A DNA stretch of 64,000 nucleotides from Lactiplantibacillus daoliensis (GTDB taxonomy: Bacteria > Bacillota > Bacilli > Lactobacillales > Lactobacillaceae): NCBI RefSeq assembly GCF_005405005.1, contig NZ_BJDH01000004.1, forward strand, positions 62,001-126,000, written 5' to 3'. Below are positions 8,625 to 18,079 of the stretch, one piece after another. How positions within the stretch are numbered: position 1 is the stretch's first letter; the number at the start of each line of letters is the position of its first letter. The position numbers and the translations under genes are program-made. The notes under the pieces were generated by a model. That model had not been told where the DNA came from. It was given only the letters and a program-made list of their open reading frames with translations, and did no database searches.

Positions 8625-9893
8625 TTAGTAGCCCTGATCCTCGAAATCTTCTAACATTGCGACCATTTCACCATCATCCGGTTCAATCGCCAAGTAGTTC
8701 CGTAACGCCATGACTGTTTGTTCCGGCATCCCAGCTTCACGGAAGAAGTAAATCGCTGGCTTCAAGAAGTCCTCATTATGCTCAAAGAACGGATAGGCCG
8801 CAACATAATTGTCCTTCGCCGCCTTAACATGATCCAAATGATTATTAGAAATCGCTAGGTTCCAATAGAACTGCGGATCAAACTCATTAATTTGCAAATA
8901 TTGATCCAGCAAGTCGATATTATCTTGATAGCGCTCCTGTTTGACCAACAAGTTAGACAGCTCCAAGACAGTGGTTAAATTATCCGGATCAATACTCAAG
9001 CCTTCGCGTAAATACTTCTCCGCCAGATCTTGATCATCCAACTTCAAGGCAATTCGAGCCGTCTGCAAGTACAATTTTTCATTATATTGGTCGACGGAAA
9101 GCCCTTCTTGTAACGTCATCAAGGCATTATCAAGTTCGTTTAGCTTTTCTTGGGCCTCCGCCAAATATGGATAAACCGTCGCATATTGCGAATCTTGTTC
9201 ACGTAACTTGTTGAAAACATCAATTGCTTTGCGCGGTTCATCTAATTGTAAATACGTAAAGCCGAGTTCAAATTGACTATCTGGCGTCAACTTCGCCGGT
9301 TTAATCTGTTCCAAGTAGCCGACCGCTTGTTCAAAGTGACCGGATTCGGCGTATGAAACACCTAAACGTTCGACCAAGTTCACCTTAGAAATTTCAAGCT
9401 GGCCCTTTTTGATCAGGTCTAAATAGAACCGAACGGCTTTAGCATAATTACGAACCAAGAAGTAAAATTCAGCCAAAGCAAACTCGACCACGGGTTCATC
9501 TGGTTCTAACTGATACGCTTCGACTAATTTCTGTTCACTCACCTCAAACAATTCCTGTGTTTGATAGAGGTCCGCTTCAACCAGCAAGGCTTGCACATAG
9601 GCGGATGAGTCCGGCTTGACTTCAGACAAGTAGTTCAAAGCCAGGTCCGTGTCATCCTCATCAATCGCAATATCAGCCAAACTGGTCCGTAAATCATCTT
9701 CATCTGGATAACTTGCTAATAATTTTTTATAAATACGAGCAGCTTGCTTCAAAAAGCCTAAGCCATATAGCTCTTCTGCCAAGCTATATAGCGTCTCGTC
9801 ATCATCTTTACGTAACGCCCAAGCATAGTGCTTATTGGCGGTTTCTAGTTGCCCGTTGGATAACGCCGCGAGCATTTTTTCTGAATAAGTCAT
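8625..9893 (-). CDS. tetratricopeptide repeat protein
   Basis: A soluble protein of 422 aa composed almost wholly of TPR-type helical pairs, for example EPVVEFALAEFYFLVRNYAKA, a protein-protein interaction scaffold. It resembles the YpiA-like TPR proteins of Firmicutes; the partner is unknown. Start: the ATG at 9893 is 8-9 nt after AAAGG, while the in-frame ATG at 9902 almost touches that site. It lies between HU and the HAD phosphatase genes as a separate unit. Acidic composition and no signal peptide suggest a cytoplasmic role. Confidence 0.88.
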   Translation of the reverse strand: MTYSEKMLAALSNGQLETANKHYAWALRKDDDETLYSLAEELYGLGFLKQAARIYKKLLASYPDEDDLRTSLADIAIDEDDTDLALNYLSEVKPDSSAYVQALLVEADLYQTQELFEVSEQKLVEAYQLEPDEPVVEFALAEFYFLVRNYAKAVRFYLDLIKKGQLEISKVNLVERLGVSYAESGHFEQAVGYLEQIKPAKLTPDSQFELGFTYLQLDEPRKAIDVFNKLREQDSQYATVYPYLAEAQEKLNELDNALMTLQEGLSVDQYNEKLYLQTARIALKLDDQDLAEKYLREGLSIDPDNLTTVLELSNLLVKQERYQDNIDLLDQYLQINEFDPQFYWNLAISNNHLDHVKAAKDNYVAAYPFFEHNEDFLKPAIYFFREAGMPEQTVMALRNYLAIEPDDGEMVAMLEDFEDQGY

Positions 9894-9956
9894 CGCACCC
9901 ATCCTTTAGCCATTTTTTCTTATAACTCGACTTACTATCATAACGCAAACGACAAC

Positions 9957-9989
9957 AAAAAAGCCAGTATAACGGTTGCTATACTGACT
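9957..9989 (-). terminator. terminator of the HU gene
   Basis: A stem of about 11 bp (9963-9973 with 9978-9988) is followed on the minus strand by TTTTTT. It is about 22 bp after the HU stop codon. Confidence 0.88.
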
Positions 9990-10011
9990 TCTCAAGTAAA
10001 CTTTATGACGC

Positions 10012-10287
10012 TTATTTAACTGCATCCTTTAAAGCTTTCCCTGGCTTAAATGCAGGTACTTTGCTTGCAGGAATTTGGATTTCATCGCCAGTTTGTGGAT
10101 TGCGGCCCTTACGAGCGGCACGTTCACGTACTTCGAAGTTACCAAATCCGATTAATTGAACTTTTTCACCCTTTGCAAGAGTGTCTTGGATTGATGCAAA
10201 AACTGCGTCTACCGCAGCGGTTGCGTCTTTCTTAGTCAAGCTAGTTGCAGCAGCAACGTTGTTAACTAATTCAGCTTTGTTTGCCAT
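10012..10287 (-). CDS. hup: HU DNA-binding protein
   Basis: Small basic histone-like protein of 91 aa that bends and compacts DNA as a dimer. The N-terminal helices ([22 protein letters not shown]) and the beta-arm [17 protein letters not shown] with the tip ...[22 protein letters not shown] are classic HU; the arm proline that intercalates DNA is in the RNP part. A GGGGAGGTGA site precedes the ATG. The gene has its own promoter, a leader of about 110 nt with two stem-loops, and its own strong terminator, so it is a single highly expressed unit. Confidence 0.98.
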   Translation of the reverse strand: MANKAELVNNVAAATSLTKKDATAAVDAVFASIQDTLAKGEKVQLIGFGNFEVRERAARKGRNPQTGDEIQIPASKVPAFKPGKALKDAVK

Positions 10288-10317
10288 GTTTGATTCACCT
10301 CCCCTTTACAGAGTGAA

Positions 10318-10374
10318 GATGTATGTATTCGAGTACGTACATCCAGATGATCATTTTTGAGTGGTCCAAAAATG
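10318..10374 (-). promoter_or_regulatory. two stem-loops in the HU leader
   Basis: The untranslated leader of the HU gene contains two hairpins: 10352-10374 (CATTTTT/AAAAATG arms) and 10318-10343 (10-nt arms with one mismatch, loop CTCGAA). The second ends 20 nt before the ribosome binding site. They could stabilise the mRNA or tune translation; no known motif is recognised. Confidence 0.55.
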
Positions 10375-10407
10375 AGAGAAACGATGACAAGCATCATTTC
10401 TTCATCA

Positions 10408-10436
10408 AAGATAGCATAGGAATGCTGTAATAGCAA
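10408..10436 (-). promoter_or_regulatory. promoter of the HU gene
   Basis: Minus-strand -35 TTGCTA (10431-10436) and -10 TATCTT (10408-10413) are separated by 17 bp. This predicts a start about 115 nt before the HU ATG. The rest of the 246-bp gap up to der (10437-10533) shows only AT-rich sequence and no gene. Confidence 0.65.
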
Positions 10437-10533
10437 GCTTTTTTGGCCTTTTTACACAAAAAACGAAAAATAAGTATTAATCGTTTACAACTTTTAAGCC
10501 TTATGCTAAAATGCCGGTTTCAAGCCATTTCGA

Positions 10534-11844
10534 CTACTTTCGACGCCGTTCGATCATGTGGATCGGGGTCCCGGTAAAATCGAAGGCATTCCGAATCTGA
10601 TTTTCCAAGAAACGTTCATACGAAAAGTGCATCATATCAGGGTCATTGACGAAAACGACAAAGGTTGGTGGCTGAATGGCCACTTGCGTCGCATAGTAGA
10701 CCCGCAGCCGTTTACCATTATCACTTGGCGTTGGATTCATCGCAATGGCGTCCATGATGACATCATTTAAGACAGACGATTGAATTCGACGTGAATGGTT
10801 CGTATTGACAGTCCGAATCATCGCTGGCAATTGGGCCAAACGTTGCGTGGTCTTCGCAGATACGAAGATAATGGGCGCATATGCTAGGTAGACGAATTGA
10901 TCACGAATGTAAGCTTCGAACTCTTGCATCGTATGATTATCCTTCTTGACCAGGTCCCACTTGTTGACCACGATAATGATCCCTTTACCGGCTTCGTGTG
11001 CATAGCCCGCAACTCGCTTATCTTGTTCACGAATCCCCTCTTCGCCGTTAATGACGAAGAGAGCCACATCACTATTATCAATGGCCTTTAAGGCCCGCAT
11101 GACCGAATAACGTTCCGTATTTTCGTAAACTTTACCCTTTTTACGAATCCCGGCCGTATCAACCATCACGAACCGATTGCCATCGGCATCAGTAAATTTC
11201 GTATCAATGGCATCCCGCGTCGTCCCAGCCACGTCTGAGACAATCACCCGGTCTTCACCAAGCAACGCATTCACGATGGATGATTTACCAACGTTAGGCC
11301 GCCCAATCAAACTAAACCGAATCGTTCCGGGTTCATCCTCACCCGTTGAATCTGGAAAGTTTTTAATAACAGCATCAAGTAAATCCCCGAGACCTAAGCC
11401 ATGGGCTCCAGAAATTGGGAATGGTTCGCCGAAACCTAATGAATAAAAATCATAGATTTCTGCCCGCAGTTCCGGATTATCAACTTTATTGACTGCTAAG
11501 ACAACGGGTTTGTCCGAACGGTACAAGATTTGAGCCACATGTTCGTCAGCGTCCGTGACGCCTTCTTTAGCACTAACCAAATAGACGATCACGTCAGCTT
11601 CATCAATCGCAATTTCAGCTTGTTGGGTAATTTGTTTAATAAATGGGGCGTCGTCGATATCAATCCCACCAGTATCAATTAAACTGAATTCCCGACCTAA
11701 CCATTCACTGTTGGCATAAATACGATCCCGAGTAACCCCAGGCGTATCTTCAACAATTGAAATACGGTCACCGGCAATCCGGTTAAAAATAGTGGATTTA
11801 CCAACGTTTGGTCGCCCGACAATGGCGACAACTGGTTTTGGCAT
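10534..11844 (-). CDS. der: ribosome assembly GTPase Der (EngA)
   Basis: Essential GTPase for late 50S subunit maturation. The 436-aa protein has the family-defining tandem G domains: GRPNVGKST (10-18), DTPGVTRDR and NKVD in the first; GRPNVGKSS (about 182), [10 protein letters not shown] and NKWD in the second. The C-terminal KH-like domain ends with a basic ERRRK tail. It lies 97 bp after rpsA with a terminator between them, so it probably has its own promoter. No clear terminator follows. Confidence 0.98.
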   Translation of the reverse strand: MPKPVVAIVGRPNVGKSTIFNRIAGDRISIVEDTPGVTRDRIYANSEWLGREFSLIDTGGIDIDDAPFIKQITQQAEIAIDEADVIVYLVSAKEGVTDADEHVAQILYRSDKPVVLAVNKVDNPELRAEIYDFYSLGFGEPFPISGAHGLGLGDLLDAVIKNFPDSTGEDEPGTIRFSLIGRPNVGKSSIVNALLGEDRVIVSDVAGTTRDAIDTKFTDADGNRFVMVDTAGIRKKGKVYENTERYSVMRALKAIDNSDVALFVINGEEGIREQDKRVAGYAHEAGKGIIIVVNKWDLVKKDNHTMQEFEAYIRDQFVYLAYAPIIFVSAKTTQRLAQLPAMIRTVNTNHSRRIQSSVLNDVIMDAIAMNPTPSDNGKRLRVYYATQVAIQPPTFVVFVNDPDMMHFSYERFLENQIRNAFDFTGTPIHMIERRRK

Positions 11845-11886
11845 TTAAATTCCTCCTTCACAGAGTAAGTCATTGTTATCGATTCA

Positions 11887-11927
11887 TAAAAAAATATCCT
11901 TCAAGGCCAGCTTGAAGGGTATTTTTA
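11887..11927 (-). terminator. terminator of rpsA
   Basis: A stem rich in CTTCAAG (arms either side of the CTGGCC loop region) is followed by seven T on the minus strand, 15 bp after the rpsA stop. Confidence 0.88.
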
Positions 11928-11941
11928 GAAGCAATCAATGA

Positions 11942-13252
11942 TTACTTTTCATCATCATTGTGTTCAGCGTTCTTCAAAGCGTCACCAACTAAATCACCTA
12001 AACTGAAACCAGTTGATTCTTCCGGTGCATTAGCCGTTGAGCGTTCAGATGCAGAACGGTTGTCGCGACGATTGTTGTTGCGACGGTTGTTGTTACCGCC
12101 ACGATTGTTGTTGCTGTGGCTTTGAGGTTGTGCTTCTTCTTCGCCTTCAGCAGCTTGTGGTTTTTCTTCCAAAGCTTTGATTGACAATGCCAACCGTTTT
12201 TCGTCTGGACGAACATCCAAGACTTTAACTTTGATTTCTTGACCCACTTTTAAGACATCGTTTGGTGTTGCAATATGTTGATGTGAGATTTGTGAAATAT
12301 GAACCAAACCTTCAACACCAGGGAATACTTCAACAAAGGCACCAAAGCTAGTCAAGCGTTTAACTTTACCATCAAGAACGGCGCCTTGAGGAGCTTTTTC
12401 TTCTATCCCGTCCCAAGGTTCTGGTAAGGTTGCTTTAATTGAAAGTGAAACCCGTTCGCGGTCTACATCAACAGATAAAATCTTAACTTGAACTTCTTGA
12501 CCAACCTTCAAAACATCAGCAGGCTTTTCAACACGTTCATATGAAATTTCAGAAACGTGAACCAAACCATCGATGCCGCCAAGGTCAACAAAGGCACCAA
12601 AGTTAGTCAAACGAGCAACTTTACCACTGACAACAGAGCCAGCTTCTAAGGTTTGTAAAGCTTCAGCACGTTGCGCTTCGCGAGCCTTTTCAACAACGGC
12701 ACGGTGTGACAAGATCAAGCGGTTTTCGCTAGGTTCAATTTCAATAATCTTAAGTTCAAGTTCTTGGCCTTTGTAAGCACTCAAATCTTCAACGTAATGA
12801 TCATCAATCATTGAGGCAGGGATGAAGCCACGAACGCCAGCATCAACGACTAAGCCGCCTTTAACTACTTGCGTTACAGGAGCTTTAATCGTATGACCTG
12901 CTTCGTATTCTTTTTCTACATCGTCCCAAACTTTGCGAGCTTCTAACCGACGATGTGACAGTAAGTAACTGCCGTTTTCTTTATCGGTGCCAATTCGAGA
13001 AATAACAACTAAGTCTAATACATCGCCAACTTTAGCGACTTCATTGACATCTTCAACCCGTTGTGTTGAGAGTTCCTTCAAAGGAACGACCCCTTCAACG
13101 CCGGTACCTTGGATACCAACAATAACTTGTTTGTCGTCGTCAATTGCTAAGACTTCACCCTTAACAACGTCACCGACGTTGACTTCTGAGACACTGTTTA
13201 AAGCGTCTAAAAGTTCTTTTTTCTCATTTTGACTGTTTTCATTTTCACTCAT
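11942..13252 (-). CDS. rpsA: ribosomal protein S1 homologue
   Basis: A 436-aa protein with four S1 RNA-binding domains in residues 20-360, the short S1 form of low-GC Gram-positives (E. coli S1 has six). Each repeat shows the pattern GxVxxxxxFGAFVDLGGIDGLVH, clearest in repeats 3 and 4. The C-terminal tail (about 365-420) is low complexity, rich in Asn, Arg and Gln, and may add RNA affinity. It lies 88 bp after cmk, the usual cmk-rpsA neighbourhood, and ends with a strong terminator. Confidence 0.95.
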   Translation of the reverse strand: MSENENSQNEKKELLDALNSVSEVNVGDVVKGEVLAIDDDKQVIVGIQGTGVEGVVPLKELSTQRVEDVNEVAKVGDVLDLVVISRIGTDKENGSYLLSHRRLEARKVWDDVEKEYEAGHTIKAPVTQVVKGGLVVDAGVRGFIPASMIDDHYVEDLSAYKGQELELKIIEIEPSENRLILSHRAVVEKAREAQRAEALQTLEAGSVVSGKVARLTNFGAFVDLGGIDGLVHVSEISYERVEKPADVLKVGQEVQVKILSVDVDRERVSLSIKATLPEPWDGIEEKAPQGAVLDGKVKRLTSFGAFVEVFPGVEGLVHISQISHQHIATPNDVLKVGQEIKVKVLDVRPDEKRLALSIKALEEKPQAAEGEEEAQPQSHSNNNRGGNNNRRNNNRRDNRSASERSTANAPEESTGFSLGDLVGDALKNAEHNDDEK

Positions 13253-13340
13253 GCAAATTTCCTCCTGTCAACAATAACTCTAACCTATATCATAGCTGAA
13301 AATGCCATGAAAAGCTAGTCTAAAGCACCAACTTGTGCAA

Positions 13341-14024
13341 TTAGATTGTTGAACTTTGTTTTTTTATGATAGCCGCAATGGCAGCCACCACTTCTTCGAT
13401 CGACATTGGCGTCGTATCGACCAAGACCGCGTCTGCGGCTTGGGTCAGTGGTGAAACCTTGCGAGTTGAATCCTTATGATCACGGAGCTCAATTTCTGCT
13501 TGTAATTGTGCAAGCGGTGTATTGATCCCTTTGGTAATATTTTCAGCGTACCGGCGCTTAGCGCGTTCCGCTGCAGAAGCAACCAAGAAAATCTTCACTT
13601 CTGCTTTTGGTAAAACGGTCGACCCAATATCGCGGCCATCCATGACGACACCGCCAGCCGCAGCAATCTGACGCTGATGGTCCGTTAACAATGCGCGCAC
13701 TTTTGGCAAGGCGGCAATTGTTGACACATTATTAGTCACGTCTGGTTGGCGAATTGCAGCGGTGATGTCTTCATCGTTAGCAAATACTAACTGATCAGGT
13801 TCACCTGGCTTGAAACTAATCGTCAGTGATCCCATCATCTTGGCCACCGCGTCGTCATCTGCTAGTGGCACCTGATGGGTCATCGCCCAATAGGTTACTG
13901 CGCGATACATGGCGCCAGTATCCACGTAAATATAGCCAAACCGTTTGGCAACTAGTTTAGCAACGGTACTTTTCCCAGCCGAAGCTGGACCATCAATGGC
14001 CACTTGTAATGCTTGTTCTGCCAT
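13341..14024 (-). CDS. cmk: cytidylate kinase
   Basis: Phosphorylates CMP and dCMP with ATP. The 227-aa product has the P-loop GPASAGKST (about 12-20), YVDTGAMYRA, the CMP-binding MDGRDIGSTVLP segment (about 127-138) and the LID arginines in AERAKRRYAE. It lies between the LysM gene (36 bp upstream) and rpsA (88 bp downstream), a common arrangement in Firmicutes. Confidence 0.97.
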   Translation of the reverse strand: MAEQALQVAIDGPASAGKSTVAKLVAKRFGYIYVDTGAMYRAVTYWAMTHQVPLADDDAVAKMMGSLTISFKPGEPDQLVFANDEDITAAIRQPDVTNNVSTIAALPKVRALLTDHQRQIAAAGGVVMDGRDIGSTVLPKAEVKIFLVASAAERAKRRYAENITKGINTPLAQLQAEIELRDHKDSTRKVSPLTQAADAVLVDTTPMSIEEVVAAIAAIIKKQSSTI

Positions 14025-14060
14025 AAAGGTTAAATCCTCACAATTCTAAAAATCGCGTTT

Positions 14061-14696
14061 TTAACGGACACGTAACCGTTGACCAGCTGAAATTGTCGAG
14101 CCAGATGATAAGCCATTCAATTGCAATAACTCATCCACTGAAATTCCAGCGTTGGTCGCAACCCGGTAAACCCCTTGCCCAGCAGCAACCGTCACATACT
14201 TTTCACCAGATTCTGATGATTCGCTGCTACTGTCACTACTCGCCGAGCTCGAAGATTCAGCCGTACTAGATTCAGTTGACTTGGACTCAGCCTTACTACT
14301 AGCCTTAGCTGCGGCTTTGGAACTTGCTAATGCCAAGCTACTACTTTTAGCAGCAGCCTTCTTCTTAGCAGCAACCGACTCACTCGACTTGTCGGCTGCT
14401 TTTGACGCTGATTTGGCTGCCGTACTTGAAGCTTTTTTCTTCGAGCTGGAGCTGGCAACCTGTTCAGTCTGTTGCGGATTATTCAATGAATTTTTCTTCA
14501 CCAAAAAATAACCAATTGGTGCAAGCGCAAGCAACAAAATTAAAACCACTAGAACGGTGGTTAACGTAGAATTACTGCTATCCTGTTTACGTTTTTGAGT
14601 TCGCGATAAATTGCCTGAATCATCCCGATCGTCTTCAAAAGTTTTATCCCATGGTTTGTCTTTTTGGGATTTTTGATCATCATTTTTTTGACTCAT
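14061..14696 (-). CDS. membrane-anchored LysM protein with Ser/Ala/Lys linker
   Basis: Residues 1-42 are charged and cytoplasmic, residues 43-67 form one membrane segment (TLTTVLVVLILLLALAPIGY), residues 75-165 are a low-complexity Ser/Ala/Lys/Glu linker, and the last 45 residues are a single LysM domain ending in AGQRLRVR that should bind peptidoglycan. It is therefore a type II membrane protein reaching into the wall. Firmicutes often carry such a protein (YpbE-like in B. subtilis) beside recQ/ypbB, and the same is seen here. No catalytic domain is present. A GAGGAG site precedes the ATG. Confidence 0.88.
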   Translation of the reverse strand: MSQKNDDQKSQKDKPWDKTFEDDRDDSGNLSRTQKRKQDSSNSTLTTVLVVLILLLALAPIGYFLVKKNSLNNPQQTEQVASSSSKKKASSTAAKSASKAADKSSESVAAKKKAAAKSSSLALASSKAAAKASSKAESKSTESSTAESSSSASSDSSSESSESGEKYVTVAAGQGVYRVATNAGISVDELLQLNGLSSGSTISAGQRLRVR

Positions 14697-14757
14697 AGGG
14701 TGTTCCTCCTCAAAAAACTTTCACCAAATATTGTAACATAACGCCTAACTGATTTCT

Positions 14758-16200
14758 TTAAGAATTTTGTAAAAACAATTGTGCTAAAATCTGTTGCCAT
14801 GGGGTTGTTGCCGCTTGCGGCGTCTTTGCACTGGCGGTTAACCCTAGTTTATCGAGTGGGAGTGGTTCCCCAGCAAGCTGGCAACAGTGCGGTGTATGGG
14901 CCGGCGCGGCCTCATTAAAGTAAGTCATCAAAACCGCCCGCCGACAGGTTTTCGTCTGGATATAAGTTAATAGTTGCGCCAGTTCAGTTTCTTTCGCCCG
15001 TTGACGTTTTTCAAATTGGGCCGTAACCTGCTCAACTGAATAGCCATGGGTCCAATAATACTGCAAAACCGCGCTTAAATCCGTCCCCGGCGCTTGTTCT
15101 TGTTGAAATCGTTGCTGATCACGTCGAATTTCGATGGGACTCGCCATCGTTAGATCATTAAGATTACGGACCAATTGTTCATCGCCAGGCGCATACAGTA
15201 AAACTGCTAATGCTGGCTCGCCATCACGACCAGCCCGCCCAATTTCTTGGACATAATCAGCTAAATTATTAGGCAAATGATAGTGAATGACTTGGCGAAT
15301 ATCCGCTTTATTAATGCCCATGCCAAATGCCGAAGTTGCACAGATGACATCTAGGTCACCGGCCATAAACTGCTGCTGAATCTTGAACCGGTCTTCCGCC
15401 GACAGTCCGGCGTGATAGGCAGCGACCCGTAAGTTCGTGGTAGTCCGCAGCCACTCCGCAATCAGGTCCGTCTGACGTTTGGAGCTAAAATAGACGATAC
15501 TTGGTCGTTGCACGGCCAAGACTAGTTGCTGCAACCGCGTCCGCTTGTCCGCCTCGGAAGCCACTTGTTCGACCGCCAAGTAAATATTGGGTCGATTGAC
15601 CGAATAGATCACTTGTTGGGCGGCTGGAACTTGCAATTGCGTCAAAATATCCTGACGTACCTTGTCAGTCGCCGTCGCGGTTAACATCAGTGTTAGTGGC
15701 TCACCAAGGGCTTGCTTTAACGCGCCTAACGATAAATAATCAGGGCGAAAATCCGGTCCCCAAGTCGAGATACAGTGTGCCTCATCAATCACTAACAAGC
15801 TGATTGTCGTCGCTTTGAGTGCCGTTAAAACTGGCGGTTGTTTCAACATTTCCGGTGAGATAAATAAGAATTTTAATTGGGTTAAATGAGTCAAAATCGA
15901 CTGACGACTACCGTAGTCCAACTGAGAAGTTAACGCCGCAACTTGCTTCTCACCCTGATAATTCAGTCGGGCAACTTGATCCTGCATCAATGAAATCAAT
16001 GGTGAAACCACAATCACTAGCCCTGGGACGAGTGATCCAACCAGCTGATAAATAAGTGACTTACCGGTACCGGTCGGCAGTACTGCTAACACGTCTTGAC
16101 CGGCCAACAAATCGCTAATGACTTGATATTGCCCTGGCCGAAATTCGTCGAACCCATATTTATTCTTTAATAATTGGTAAAGGGCTTCACGCTGCATCAT
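14758..16200 (-). CDS. recQ: RecQ-family ATP-dependent DNA helicase
   Basis: A 3'-5' DNA helicase for recombination and repair. The 480-aa protein has Walker A PTGTGKSLIYQL (about 41-52), the DEAH box VIDEAHCISTWG and the late motif QEIGRAGRDGEP (about 310-325). A short Cys-containing zinc region (KTCRRAVLM and later HCC) follows; there is no HRDC domain, so this is the short RecS/YpbC type. AGGTG precedes two adjacent ATG codons. The start overlaps the 3' end of the YpbB-like gene by 14 nt, so the pair is co-translated. Confidence 0.95.
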   Translation of the reverse strand: MMQREALYQLLKNKYGFDEFRPGQYQVISDLLAGQDVLAVLPTGTGKSLIYQLVGSLVPGLVIVVSPLISLMQDQVARLNYQGEKQVAALTSQLDYGSRQSILTHLTQLKFLFISPEMLKQPPVLTALKATTISLLVIDEAHCISTWGPDFRPDYLSLGALKQALGEPLTLMLTATATDKVRQDILTQLQVPAAQQVIYSVNRPNIYLAVEQVASEADKRTRLQQLVLAVQRPSIVYFSSKRQTDLIAEWLRTTTNLRVAAYHAGLSAEDRFKIQQQFMAGDLDVICATSAFGMGINKADIRQVIHYHLPNNLADYVQEIGRAGRDGEPALAVLLYAPGDEQLVRNLNDLTMASPIEIRRDQQRFQQEQAPGTDLSAVLQYYWTHGYSVEQVTAQFEKRQRAKETELAQLLTYIQTKTCRRAVLMTYFNEAAPAHTPHCCQLAGEPLPLDKLGLTASAKTPQAATTPWQQILAQLFLQNS

Positions 16201-17263
16201 GACACCTCATAATCTGATAGAGTCGGAACCAAAAAAAGTCCATCTCCGGCAAGACCGCTTGCACCGTTTGAAAACGCCAAGTCTCAATGACCGGATTGTC
16301 AGCAAAGATTGCCGCAAGTTGTGTTACCCGCGTGGGCGTCAACAATTCCGCGGCCGGGAAATCCGGCCACAAGATAGCAACTTCTAACAAGTGTTCACGC
16401 ACCGTGCTCAATTTCAATCGACGGCGCTGCGAAATCTGTGCCAAACTCTCACCAGTTTTATAGTCCTGATAAGTTTGCCAGGCGCTACTGCTCACCGGAT
16501 TCGGTTTTAAGTACGGCTGTAACAACGCCGCCAGTGGCGTCCCTGGATTTTCTTTCAACCACGCAACCCAGTGACAACTCAAGTCTTTCCGCATGACCAA
16601 AATTTCAATTGGCTGCCGATCAACTTGTGCTGCCAACTGTTGATCCGTTTGGCCCGGAAAGTTAAAGCCAGTTAAGCTTTGACTGAACACCGTAGCTAAT
16701 TCTGACGACTGTGTTTGTAAAAAAGATGTTAGTTCCTGATAAATTTGTTGTCCAAGTGTCGGACGCTGCCACTGTCGAAACCACTGTTTGACCGTCCGCT
16801 GAATGCGTCGGTCGGTAGTAATCGGATAATATCGGCGTTGCTGGTGGACGGCTTCTGACACCACTTGCAAAGCCAGTTGGCTCGTAGCCGTGAATTGGCG
16901 GACATCCGCCGATTGAAAGCCTTCCCACGCCGTTGGCAAATATAGCGTAGTCATTAACTGCTGTTGATGTTGTTCCCCAGCCGGGGTCAACTTCAAATAC
17001 CCCGGATCGGTTGTGACTAACCAACCCGCAGTCACTAACTGTTGGGTCGCCGCTTCAAAGGTCGGTAGCGCGACACCATGCCAACTGTCTAATAGGGACA
17101 AGGTCCCCGTCGTTAGCCCCGCAAATAATGTTGAGACCGTTCGCTTGCCGCGTAAGACATTAAACAACGCTTTCGGTCGGCGTGGTGCCGTTGTAAATAA
17201 CAATAAGAGATAATCAGCAAACAATCCGGCACCTTCTTTCAACGAGTTAAGCTCATTAAGCAT
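16187..17263 (-). CDS. YpbB-like helix-turn-helix protein, RecQ partner
   Basis: A protein of about 358 aa related to B. subtilis YpbB, encoded just before the short RecQ in many Firmicutes. The C-terminal part has a helicase-associated HTH region (YQDYKTGESLAQISQRRRLK, then LSTVREHLLE). The N-terminal 230 residues have no recognised motif. The frame opens at 17293, but the ATG at 17263 stands about 9 nt after AGGGTGG and gives the usual start, MLNELNSLKEG. Overlap and co-occurrence suggest it helps RecQ; the biochemical role is not known. Confidence 0.85.
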   Translation of the reverse strand: MLNELNSLKEGAGLFADYLLLLFTTAPRRPKALFNVLRGKRTVSTLFAGLTTGTLSLLDSWHGVALPTFEAATQQLVTAGWLVTTDPGYLKLTPAGEQHQQQLMTTLYLPTAWEGFQSADVRQFTATSQLALQVVSEAVHQQRRYYPITTDRRIQRTVKQWFRQWQRPTLGQQIYQELTSFLQTQSSELATVFSQSLTGFNFPGQTDQQLAAQVDRQPIEILVMRKDLSCHWVAWLKENPGTPLAALLQPYLKPNPVSSSAWQTYQDYKTGESLAQISQRRRLKLSTVREHLLEVAILWPDFPAAELLTPTRVTQLAAIFADNPVIETWRFQTVQAVLPEMDFFWFRLYQIMRCHDAA

Positions 17264-17291
17264 AGCATGTAACCACCCTGCTGACCAACTC

Positions 17292-17331
17292 AAAAAGGAA
17301 TCAAACCGGTCACGTCGACTGATTTGATCCC
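17292..17331 (-). terminator. terminator of ribU
   Basis: On the minus strand GGGATCAAA and TTTGATTCC pair around a longer loop and are followed by TTTTT. It is 40 bp after the ribU stop codon. Confidence 0.8.
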
Positions 17332-17371
17332 TTGATTTTAATTGTTAATTAGCGATTGAAACTCGCTTAAT

Positions 17372-17956
17372 TTAAATGCGGCTCATTAATTGGTTACGAC
17401 TGCCTAGCCACTTTGCCAAGCGATGGTAGACCAACCAGAAGACGCCACCGACCAAGAGTCCCTTGATCAGATTAAACGGCACGACGGCGATCAAAACTAA
17501 TGTATTTAGTGACACACTCAATTTCATTCCCATGACCTGCATGTAGAACGGCAGGACAAAGGTTAGATTTGCCAACGATTCCACAATCACCAGTCCAACT
17601 GTCGCTAACACAATCGCCAACGGCATCCGCCACTTTTCATTACCCCGGTAATAACGTAAAACCAAGGCAAACGCTAAGATTAAGACGGCTGATCCTAAGA
17701 AGCTCGCCAAAGAACCAATCAAATCCGGTAAAGCGAACCCCATTGTAGCTGAATGAAGGAATAATTTGACCAAGGTGATGGCAAAAGCACCACCCATCCC
17801 GTATAAAAACAGCCCGATCAAGATCGGAATATCTGAGAAATCAATCTTCATCCAAGCGGCAATTGGAATAATTGGAAACTCCAACAGCATCAAAATATAA
17901 GCACACGCGCCGAGCAAGGCAATGCCCACTAGTCGGCGTAACGTTGTTTGTTGCAT
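17372..17956 (-). CDS. ribU: riboflavin ECF transporter substrate-binding subunit
   Basis: An integral membrane protein of 194 aa with about six hydrophobic helices. It resembles RibU, the S component that captures riboflavin and works with the shared EcfAA'T energising module, not encoded here. The FMN riboswitch directly upstream strongly supports riboflavin as substrate. Charged residues sit at helix ends, and the C-terminus is basic. Loading with FMN should end transcription before the gene. Confidence 0.93.
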   Translation of the reverse strand: MQQTTLRRLVGIALLGACAYILMLLEFPIIPIAAWMKIDFSDIPILIGLFLYGMGGAFAITLVKLFLHSATMGFALPDLIGSLASFLGSAVLILAFALVLRYYRGNEKWRMPLAIVLATVGLVIVESLANLTFVLPFYMQVMGMKLSVSLNTLVLIAVVPFNLIKGLLVGGVFWLVYHRLAKWLGSRNQLMSRI

Positions 17957-18006
17957 AACGCACCCTCCTATGGGTCATCTTCAATGAACCGCTTTGACCT
18001 TTTCCA

Positions 18007-18046
18007 CAAAAAAACGCCCGACAACAAAAGAACTGTCATCAGGGCG
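18007..18046 (-). terminator. ribU: riboswitch expression-platform terminator
   Basis: CGCCC/GGGCG and GACA/TGTC pairs form a hairpin followed by seven T on the minus strand, placed after the FMN aptamer and about 50 bp before ribU. It is the probable off-state terminator. Confidence 0.85.
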
Positions 18047-18049
18047 GGT

Positions 18050-18074
18050 TTATTTGCGAATTTATGCCAAATAA
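18050..18074 (-). promoter_or_regulatory. hairpin between aptamer and terminator
   Basis: TTATTTG and CAAATAA arms surround an 11-nt loop, placed exactly between the FMN aptamer and the terminator. It may take part in the antiterminator switch; pairing partners were not resolved. Confidence 0.45.
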
Positions 18075-18079
18075 GCTCG

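Noticed and set aside
14281-14511. Low-complexity Ser/Ala/Lys repeats in the LysM protein as a slippage or CRISPR-like repeat; antisense Leu/Ala frame
   Set aside because: The codons vary and there is no regular unit; the region is the linker of a real gene, and the antisense frame is a shadow.
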